Source of the DNA: Uranotaenia lowii
Taxonomy: Eukaryota; Arthropoda; Insecta; Diptera; Culicidae
Assembly (NCBI RefSeq): GCF_029784155.1
Contig: NC_073691.1
Coordinates: 141,724,433-141,788,432, forward strand
Direction of reading: 5' to 3'
DNA: 64,000 nt
The notes beneath the pieces are model-generated. The model saw only the letters and a list, made by a program, of their open reading frames with translations, ran no database searches and was not told the origin of the DNA. This document shows positions 55,172 to 64,000 of this stretch, in pieces (the first letter of the stretch is position 1; the number at the start of each line of letters is the position of its first letter). Made by a program: the position numbers and the translations under genes.

Positions 55172-57219
55172 CACTGCCGGCCAAAAGTTTGGGATCACCC
55201 GCTAAAAAACATGCACATTTTGATCGTTCATATCTCAGCCGTCTTAGGACATGTTGCAAATTTTCTGATCTCATTTGAAAGATAATGAGCAATAGCCATT
55301 TTGGACCATTGACCATTAACATCGTATTGCAGATCTGAAGGGTGCATTTGAAAGCTTAGGAATTGTTGTTTTTTCATAAATTCATAAAAAATTATATTTT
55401 AAAGTGATAACCTTAAAAAAATTACCTGAAATTAATAGTTTTTAGATAATTTACACTTATGATTGTGAATTTTTTATGGTTATGGATTTAAAATATAATT
55501 TTTTAATGAATTTATGAAAAAACAACAATTCCTAAGAGCACCTGCAACGGTTCAGGCGTAAATATTGGTTTTAAGTATACCAGTTTAAGCCCAATTTGAA
55601 ATTTTAGAATCGGCTAAAACACCCACTCCCCACCGGTGTAGGAGCAAATTTGAAACGGGTACACTTTTATTGCAGACTCTCAATAATTGAGAAGAAAAAA
55701 CCCATTTTATTAGAAAAATTGCATAAGTTTTGAGTTTCACGGTAAATTGTCTTAAAATTAATTCTACGAACATTATTTTTGACAGAACAATGATTTCAAC
55801 TATTCTACCAGGATTAAATTAATTTAAAAGCAAAAATGACTACACAACGAGGAAAGAAGGTCAACTGAAAAAATTCTTCAATTAATTCAATCAAACTGCT
55901 TTGAATCAATGGAATAAGGTTTTGTTAAAATGAAATGAAAAAGCAATTTTTTTTTCAAGTTATTGCTGACATTGATAAAGGAAATGAGAAATGTTTATCC
56001 CAAAGTCAAAGGAAATTTTCCTTTGATTTGTCGACATTTTTGTTTGACAAAAACTTGTTTCACTTTGTAAATTTATGTATGGATACAGAAAAATACGCTG
56101 CTATTGACGAAAACTCCGAGCAATCTATACGAAACTAAAAATCTCTCAACATCTCAAATAAAACAATAATTATAGAACAATCAATAAACATAAACAATTA
56201 AATATTTAATTTACCCCATCGAAAAAGTATTGAAATTTTCTTTTCGTTTATTTTTTCAAATTTTAGAACGCTGACTGGATTCACTAATTTGTCGAGCCCA
56301 AATGAAAAGCTTTTTATTTAATTATATTAAATCGAGAATAATGTGACATCTATTATTAATACTTGATATGGTTTTTATTAACATCTATTCTCAATTCATG
56401 TTACGTATAGGCTGGTTGAATCGAAAAAAAAACATTCAAATAATATCTCAAAAAGAAACTATTATCACAACCAATGTTACCCAAACATGTGTGAAAGAAA
56501 TCATTGTTGGCTAAAATTTTCTCACCGTGATCTAAATCGGTCTGTCGTATATTTTGAAATCCTGTTCCAAATTTGCATGAATTTGGAACAAAGGCGTATA
56601 ACTGTTGGGAATTTTGAAATCGATAACTGTGCTAAAACAGCCAGCCGGACTGTTTTAGCGTGGTCGAAAACCGTGTTTTGCATCTACCGTTGGGACAGCC
56701 CTAAGCTTTCAAATGCACCCTCCAGATCTGCAATACGATGTTAGATGAGAAAGATATGAATGAAATAAATTTGTATGTTTTTAAAAGAACGATCCCAAAC
56801 TTTTGGCCGATACACCATACTAGGGGTGAGTCCAAACTTTTGGACGATAACTTAAGTGTCTATTTTATTATTTAAAAGTACATTCTTAAGTTTTTGCACA
56901 AAATTTTTTGATTGTGTTTTGAGAAGTATAGAATAAGGATTCTAATGCAACTTAAACTTTGAAATTTGGTTCACCCTATCGCGAGATGATTGGCTTTGAA
57001 TATTGAGTGCGATTTTTTGAAAACGTTCTAACTTTAGGTTAAGTTTTAGGTGCAAAAATAAAACATTATTTGTTGGAAAAATACCTCCAAAATAGCTATT
57101 GCTCATTATCTTTCAAATAAGATCAGAAGATTTGCAATATGTCCTAAGACGGCTGAGATATGAAAGATCAAAATTTGCATGTTTTTTAGCGGGTGATCCC
57201 AAACTTTTGGCCGGCAGTG
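55172..57219. mobile_element. Tc1/mariner-type MITE complex with ~130-bp TIRs
   Basis: Ends CACTGCCGGCCAAAAGTTTG in inverted orientation, with about 130 bp of near-identical inverted repeat, flanked by TA (55170-55171, 57220-57221). A related inner end (GATCCCAAACTTTTGGCCGATA, split here by position 56789-56810) lies inside, and a PIF-like element (55536-56701) is nested. No transposase frame. Confidence 0.85.
55536..56701. mobile_element. PIF/Harbinger-like element nested in the Tc1-type complex
   Basis: Flanked by TAA (55533-55535, 56702-56704). Ends GAGCACCTGCAACGG and complement GGGCTGTCCCAACGG. It interrupts the palindromic centre of the host element: TTTGAAAGCTTAGG before and GCTTTCAAATGCACCC after are the two halves. 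No transposase frame. Confidence 0.8.
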
Positions 57220-57221
57220 TA

Positions 57222-57622
57222 TGTTGCTTTCGGAATTTGATGCATCTGTACGCAGCGAAAAAGTTTTTAAGGACAAAGGTATTTTCCTTTGTTTAGTCCC
57301 CAAACAAAGGAAAAGTTCTTTGATTGTGGGACAAATAATAATTTCTTTGTTTCTAATCCGTTTTCATTTACTTCAAACAAATTTTTCACCTTTGAAATCA
57401 AAACAAGTTCTTTGAATCAAAGTTTTTTTAGTGCAAAGAATAAATCCTATGATTCAAAAATTATTATTTTGAATCAAACTCACAATAAACTGTTTCAAAT
57501 AAAAAGGAGTTTGTTTCAAAAGAATATTTTTTAAAATAAAAATCAATTTGGTCTCCCCTTCTCAACCCCCAAATTAGAATACAACTAACAGTTGAGTCAC
57601 CGCGACTATTAATAAAGTGATA
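57222..57622. other. No gene recognised
   Basis: AT-rich spacer, nothing supported. Confidence 0.4.
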
Positions 57623-58008
57623 TATGGTACACCGGGGTAAGTGGAGACGGTGACTATTAAAACAATACTGTGAACTATTTTTTCAAACTTTTAATGCAGA
57701 ATGTTAAATGTACTTGTACTATCCAATAACTGTAAAAGAGATACGGTTCCGACAATTGCGGATGTTTACGGTGACTTGGATGATGTGGAGTTGATGTGCA
57801 TCTTTTTCAATCCCAAATTTCTCGTAAACTAGCTGGCTCTTGATGAAAAACTCTACATTGAAACAATCCTTACATTCGGAACAACCAGTTAGGAAAAGAA
57901 ACGACGGTCAAAAATTGCGAAAAAAGGGTTTATTCAAAAATCTAAAATTGTGTCTCCAAACCCTACCTGGGGTAAGTGGGGACGACTTTATACATACTTG
58001 ATGTTTAC

Positions 58009-59199
58009 TAGACTAGTTCACTTTTCGGCTTTTTTTCGCTGATCACAACGCCACTTACAGGGTTTGATCCTGATTCATTTTCAAGAACTCTGGCCGAATT
58101 TGAGCTCATTTGAGTAAGTTTCCAGCGTGCGCTAGAAGTTTTATTGAAAAAAGTCCATTTTTCTGGAAAATTTTCTTAGATGTGTTCTAGCAAGCTGTTG
58201 TTAATATAAAATGATAATTTTATAGTGCTCGGTGATTGGTATGACAGTCATTCGTATGGACCTGTTTTAGATAATTGACTAAATCAAACCGAAAAAATTT
58301 AAAAATTCATAAACTACCAACTTTTACAGAAAATTTACTTACAAGTTAAGAGCTTAAAATCAGTAGTAAATAGAAAAAAAATATTTTCGATATAAACTTT
58401 TCATAAAAAGATAGCCTTATTTATAACCTTTAATTTGATGTATAACACTTAATTATCGCAACAGTACAAGCAAAGATATTCAAACATTCACATCACATTC
58501 TTTGAATCATAATGTTGTCTCCATTCAAGTTTTAGCATCATGCAACCTGCAAAACGTGGCATCAAGAGGACTTGCTTACAACTTGATCAAAGCGCGCGCT
58601 TTTTTTAACTCCTAGCCCCGTCATGGGGTACTTGATTGAATAAAATATCCTTTCTTGTGCACAAGTTGGTGTGGAGCAAACTTGAATGAAAAATATTTTA
58701 TCAAATCAAATTTGTTGCATAGATATTTGAATAACTTTGCTAGCACTCTTGCGATCATTAAGTGTTATACATCAAATTAAAGGTTATAAATAAGGCTATC
58801 TTTTTATGAAAAGTTTATATCGAAAATATTTTTTTCTATTTACTACTGATTTTAAGCTCTCAACTTGTAAGTAAATTTTCTGTAAAAGTTGGTAGTTTAT
58901 GAATTTTTAAATTTTTTCGGTTTGATTTAGTCAATTATCCAAAACAGGTCCATACGAATGCTTGTCATACCAATAACCGAGCACTATAAAATTATCATTT
59001 TATATTAACAACAGCTTGCTAGAACACATCTACGGAAATTTTCCAGAAAAATGGACTTTTTTCAATAAAACTCCTAGCGCACGCTGGAAACTTACTTAAA
59101 TGAGCTCAAATTCGGCCAGAGTACTTGAAAATGAATGAGGATTAAACCCTGTAAGTGGCGTTGTGATCAGCGAAAAAAGCCGAAAAATGAACTAGTCTA
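58009..59199. mobile_element. hAT-type foldback element
   Basis: 1191 bp flanked by the exact 8-bp duplication ATGTTTAC (58001-58008, 59200-59207). The whole element is a giant inverted repeat: arms of about 480 bp, very similar, around a ~230-bp loop. Ends TAGACTAGTTCA. Non-coding. Confidence 0.9.
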
Positions 59200-59349
59200 A
59201 TGTTTACACATTTTTTCAATTTTCTCTCCTTCATTCAATACAATTTAGCTTTATATAGCATTCAGATCATGAAAAGTTGGGAAAAGTACTTGTTTTTTCT
59301 AAAATAAGTTTATATTTTCGATAATATCGGATTACACACAACAATCATT

Positions 59350-60896
59350 CCGTACCCTAGGCTGTAATGGGTCACGGCGACGGCGTGCATTACTGTGTTT
59401 ATGGAAGTAGAAGGTTTGGAAACAGACTCTAAACTAACATAAACCTGACAGGGCGGTTGCACGTAGCCTTATTCGATATGAGATCATAGAAAATAAATTA
59501 AAAGGTGATTGAATATCGTATACTTTTTCTTTGATGATCCATGTTGATAAGGTGAATGGGAGTTGAAACACTTGCCCTCCCTTCCGTTGGACAACAACAG
59601 CATTGCGCAGTGGAAATATCACAATTTGTTGTTTTAATGTTGATATTTCCACTTTTCCATTATGCGCAAGTTAGATTAGAATAGACAGTATTGTAAATGA
59701 ATGATAACTGCCAAAATTAGATAGGCAATTTAATTGTACAAGAATTAGATGGATGAGGATGTTAACAATTGGCATGGTTAGGTATTCAATGTTCAATGTG
59801 CTACTAGGCAAGGTAAAGTAACAGTTTCCTTCTCCCCAATGCTCTAGTAAGTGTGCATTTGCGGTTTATGAATTTCGTAGGCTTATTCTTAAATCAAGCA
59901 TTTTACAAGAACTAGAGGTTTATTGGATTAAGGTGCTGTTTAGATAGTTTTCTGTCAAAAATATTTCCTTTGCGTTTCAAAACTTTTTGATAGAATTGTC
60001 TATTTTTTGGTTAGGTATGAAATTCAAATAATGAAGTAAAAGATAGATGATAGCACATCAAAATAATATTGGAGATTTATAAATAGGAGTGTAATTTATT
60101 TCATCCGAAAAAGATTGAAGAAAGTTGTTCTGTGAAGTTGTAAATGTTCGAGATTTTAGAAGAACAGCATAGTTCTTTCTCGTTTTAATACTTTTTTATT
60201 GTAGTTCGATCTTATAGCTTGATTAGGTTTGAAATTCAAATAAAGAATGTAGAAGATAGAAGGTATGATTCTAATAAACAAGAACCTACTCGTCCAGGAA
60301 AATAATATCGGGATTTTAAAAATTGACATTCATTTTAACCAAACCAAAGATTGAGGAAAGTTGTTTGAGAAGTTGTTCAAAATTAGCAATGAGGTTTTAG
60401 AAGAACAGCATCGCCATTTGCATTATGGTTTAAATCCTGTTATTTTGATAAGTCAATGATAGTACAAAAGATATTGAACATGCAATTCATAATTGTTTTT
60501 TTAGTCAATCTAAAACGATAATAAATTCAAAGTTATTGCATCGAGTAAGGTTAGGTGGCAGGTAGGGATAACTCAACTACGGTAAGATAGTGAACCCTTC
60601 TGACAATGATATCGAGACGTAAGCATATGATAACTTTTGCTACCATACTGTTACTGCTCGGTTGAATTGGAGGTTGGGTTAACTCGAAGCTCATGTAGGG
60701 CCCAATTGTCCCAGTCCGTCGAGCACTATCTTAACGCTTCCCTAAACTGGTGCTTCAGAACCCTCGGGCTCTGTTGCCGCTATCCTACTCTAAGCTATTC
60801 TACTCTCATGTAAATTTTCCTCTTCTGTCCCCCGATCTGTTTTTCCTTTCCGGGTCAGCCAGGTAGCTCATAAACCCATACAAAAAAAAAAAAAAA
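59350..60896 (+). mobile_element. Non-coding retroposon, copy B (27-bp target duplication)
   Basis: 1547 bp, same family as 52286-53703, with its own 27-bp direct repeat (59323-59349 and 60897-60923) and an A tail of about 17. Starts CCGTACCCTAGG. No coding frame. Confidence 0.9.
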
Positions 60897-61484
60897 AATA
60901 TCGGATTACACACAACAATCATTGAAAGATGCCTTAATAATAGTACCATGAACTTTTTTCAAAATTTCGGACGGTTCGAGCAATAAAGTAACGTTTTCAA
61001 CCAAAAAAACACAAATTTGTTGAAAATTTCCTGAGAAATCAAAGGGAAAATCTACCGTCCCCACTTACCCCATAAAGCGGGGTAAGTGAAGACACCAGCC
61101 GTCCATAACAATTTACGTGATAACTTTTTTTTGCTTTGCTCATCTCTCTTCAGCATTTGTGAACAACATGTTCTGCATCACGCGATTTTATCAAAATTGA
61201 CCCACTGCTGGTTTTTTAATGATTTTTTAAAGTTGAACTATACGAAAAACCGTTCCCACTTACCCCGGTGTACCTTACTCGGAAAAACGAAACTTTATAA
61301 GTAAAATGACTTAATAAACAAACCTATGATTAAAAAAAAGTCAATTTGGTTTTGGTTCAAATACCAGGTTTTCTCTGAGTGTGTAAAATTCAAAAATCTT
61401 GTTTTATGTCACATGTGATTCTTTAATATTCTACGTCCAATTGAATGAAGAATGAAAATCAATACATTGTAGATTACTAAAACT

Positions 61485-62351
61485 TTGATTACTGGAAAAA
61501 AAAATCTGTGGTTTGAACATTATAAGTCTTCAATAAGACGTCCATTAATGATATCACGCAAAATTTGGAAAAAAAATCGACCCACTACCCACAAGTTCGG
61601 GGACCACTATACGTTCGATGATTCGCCAGGAAGAGGCAGAAAACCAGGACAATCTGACAAAAATCTGGACCGTAAGGTAATCAACCTCATCAACCGGAAT
61701 CTATCGATGTCCATACGGAATTTGGCGAAAAAAGCTGGGACATAGATCGGAATGGTACAGCGGATCAAGAAGCAGAAAGTGTCCAAACAAACGGCTGAAC
61801 AAAAACCAAAACCAGAGCCCGGAAGCTGAAGCCAGATGCGTGCATTCTCATGGACGATGAAACTTATAAGTATAAAAGAAGATTCCAGTACTCTTCCGGG
61901 ACCACAAGTCTACACTGCAGCTATTGGGGAGGATGTGAGTGACCACGAGAAGTCGATTGAGGTGGAAAAATGTGGCCAGAAAATGCTTGTGTGGCAGTGT
62001 GAAGTCGGCGAATTTCTTTACAAAAGGAACAATAAATGCCGATATCTACCAAAAGGAGTGTTTGCAGAAAAGGTTGCTGCCACTATATAAGAAACAATCC
62101 ACTCTCAGATGGTTTGAAGATAACGATGTAGATTTCGTTGAGAAAGATATTAACCCACCAAACTGCCCCCAGCTTCGCCCCATAGAACGATATTGGGCTA
62201 TCGTTAAGTTTTCAAGAAAGATAGTAAGGCCAACCGGACCATGGCGGTTTTCAAGAAAAATTGGAATGCTGCGGCCAAGAAGCGTGACCAATCAGCTGTA
62301 CAAAATCTAATGAAACGCGTCAAGTCGAAAGTCCGAGAATATTACCAATAA
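61485..62351 (+). pseudogene. Mariner-type transposase, multiply frameshifted
   Basis: Pieces in different frames: the DNA-binding part (FDDSPGRGRKPGQSD, DRKVINLINRNLSMSIRNLA), the first-Asp region (ATGGACGATGAAACTTAT, 61851-61868), KMLVWQCEVGEF, then NDVDFVEKDINPPNCPQLRP with IERYWAIV (catalytic Glu kept), and a tail KRVKSKVREYYQ ending at 62351. At least three frameshifts or stops. The segment with the second catalytic Asp is missing between LLPLYKKQ and TLRWFEDN. Same broad family as 15757-16390. Confidence 0.85.
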
Positions 62352-62596
62352 TTACTTATTTACTTGTATTTCTTTATAAACTGTAAGAATAAGCTTTTTG
62401 AAACACTTCCGAACTGTTTCTTTGTTTGAATAATCAATAAAATCAAATGTGTTTATAACTTATTTTCAATACACTCCTTATGTACAGTACCGTTCATAAT
62501 TGTATAGAAATTAGAATCACGCGCACTGTCACTTCGATTTTGAACTTCCATAAATTTTTACTATGATGATATTTTTTGATCAAATTTTCGGCGTAC

Positions 62597-63594
62597 GATA
62601 GATCAACTATCACACTACTATATTACAAAATTTGAGCTTCTAAGGTTTGTGTGACCTGAGATACAGTAATTTTACGAAAATCGAACTTTTGAACTTTAAC
62701 CATTCAAACTTCAATATTTCAGAAAATTTGCAAAGTGCTTGTTGAAATATTAAGACAGTATGTCTAAAGTTTTTGAAAATGTCTATTGATGGCGTCAAAA
62801 GTTACACGAGGAACAATATTTCAGGCATGAACCTAAAATACGATTTCTATATAATTTTGGACGATTCATGAGAACGATATCGTTTCCATCCACAAATCGG
62901 TCAAAAAAGGCCTGGCAAGAACAATAAAGAATAGAAAAATGGAATGAATGATCCATTCGTGTTCTGAAATCACAATCACACAATATTGTTCCGAGTTTTT
63001 GGTTGAAATAGTTGAACAAAATTTAGTGAACATAAAATATGATTTTCCTATGGAAACATTCGTCCAAAATTCTATAGAAATAGCATTTTTAGGTTCATGC
63101 CTGATACTTTTGATCCCATCAATAGAACTTTTCAAAAACGTCAGACATACTGTCTTAATATTTCAATAATCACCCTGCAAATTTCAATAAAAAGTGTAGC
63201 GTAGTTTCTGAGATATTGAAGTTTTCGAATGGTAAAAGTCCAAATAGTGTAGTCCGATTTTCGTAGAATTACTGTATCTCTAGTCACACAAACTTCAGAA
63301 AGCTCAAATTTTGTGATATAATAGTGTGATAATTGAGGCCCTCAGGACTAGAGGGGTGCAAGTGCCAAAATCATCAATTTTGAGTTAATGATGTTTCATG
63401 TTTTTATGTATACCTGGTGAAAAACTCAGATTTTCTATAATTTTTTTTAACACTTTTTTGATTGAATTAAAATTGCTCGAATTCGAAAAATATATGAACA
63501 ATCCAGTACCTTCACATCTTTGAAGCGCGTTTTCTCGAAAATATGATTTAGGCACTTGCACCCCTTTGATCCCAAGCGCCTCAATTGATCTATC
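62597..63594. repeat. Long inverted repeat (MITE pair) with nested insertion
   Basis: The left arm 62597-62866 pairs with 63054-63334 plus 63583-63594 (e.g. GATAGATCAA, ATCACACTA, CACAAAATTTGAGCTT, AGATACAGTAATT, CTGTCTTAATATTTCAA). The spacer is about 190 bp. TIR-like TCCAAAATTNTATAGAAAT blocks lie at the inner edges, and a related GTTCATAATTGTATAGAAAT at 62492-62511. No coding. Confidence 0.75.
63335..63582. mobile_element. 248-bp MITE nested in the right arm
   Basis: Inverted ends GAGGCCCTCAGGACTAG and GAGGCGCTTGGGATCAA, then a shared GGGGTGCAAGTGCC. It interrupts the right arm of the inverted repeat, whose reading resumes at 63583; AATT stands on both sides as a possible target duplication. 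Confidence 0.75.
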
Positions 63595-64000
63595 CTACCT
63601 ACCTAAGGGTCCGGCGCCGATTGATAGTGTATATCGTTTGAATTGGCCCAAGGAACGAAGCATTACATATATCGCAAGTGTTTAGTTTTTAATTCTTCCT
63701 ACGTTAAACTTTTGCTTAAAGTTTCCTACGCTGGAACATACATATGTCTTACGTAAAAATTGCTTTCAAAATAAGCTCCTGTCGAATTCTAAGGTTTCCC
63801 CTGATACTAAATTATATCTTACATTCGAACGATTAAAGGTCAGCCCTGTCTTTTTTACACTTTTCTATATATCTTCATTCTACCCTATATTTTCAAGATC
63901 AATTTAACCGGCCTTTTTTTTAAAATTGTCAGAGCCAAACAACGAATAGGTGTCAATCTCGTTAGATTCGTTTAAAAAAATCAAGAAAACCTGTCAATTT
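63595..64000. other. No gene recognised
   Basis: AT-rich end of the window, nothing supported. Confidence 0.4.

Larger units (their letters stand above)
57625..61275. mobile_element. TA-flanked TIR element (GGTACACCGGGG family), copy 2
   Basis: Same family as 40735-44656, in inverse orientation, flanked by TA (57623-57624, 61276-61277). Two later insertions (58009-59199 and 59350-60896) inflate it to 3.65 kb; without them it is about 0.9 kb. Internal GGGGTAAGTGGGGACG motifs occur near 57970 and 61030-61095. Confidence 0.85.

Overview
The window is nuclear DNA of a dipteran, most likely a culicine mosquito. The evidence is an insect-type chloride-dependent alpha-amylase, 60-65 nt introns and a 12 kb intron, an AT-rich background, and very dense small TIR elements of kinds common in mosquitoes (TWA-duplicating PIF/Harbinger-like, TA-duplicating, 8-bp-duplicating hAT-like, TTAA-duplicating). 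The species cannot be named from sequence alone.

Layout. 1-1013: a tRNA-like gene in three identical copies, two of them forming the arms of a perfect 205-bp palindrome, with a 501-bp tandem unit. 1.3-5.9 kb: MITEs and old repeats. 5.9-8.2 kb: a 2.3 kb array of a 9-bp unit with internal block duplications. 10-12.2 kb: two further families of local repeats. 13.7-15.3 kb: an intact intronless alpha-amylase gene with TATA box and poly(A) signal. 15.6-27.6 kb: two crippled mariner-type fragments on either side of a structurally complete Ty3/gypsy-type LTR retrotransposon (16555-26595, minus strand, 4-bp CTAT target duplication) whose gag and pol are joined by a well-formed -1 frameshift signal. 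28-34 kb: MITEs and a retroposon with a 23-bp target duplication.

34.0-46.8 kb: a two-exon isochorismatase-family hydrolase gene on the minus strand. Its 12.2 kb intron is a stack of nested transposons that also carries a decayed amidase (GatA/QRSL1-like) C-terminal fragment and a FLYWCH-like remnant.

46.8-64 kb: no intact gene. There is a possible plus-strand promoter/5' UTR block at 50.4-51.0 kb, a LINE C-terminal fragment, a tRNA-derived SINE, two copies of a non-coding ~1.4-1.5 kb retroposon with 27-bp target duplications, a 1.2 kb hAT-type foldback, nested Tc1-like and PIF-like MITEs, and a frameshifted mariner.

The genes do not form a pathway. Amylase is a secreted digestive enzyme and the isochorismatase-like protein is probably a small intracellular hydrolase. 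What stands out is the insertion stratigraphy, which can be read from exact target-site duplications, plus the palindromic tRNA array, the giant 9-bp satellite, the LTR-specific insertion and the captured or stranded amidase fragment.
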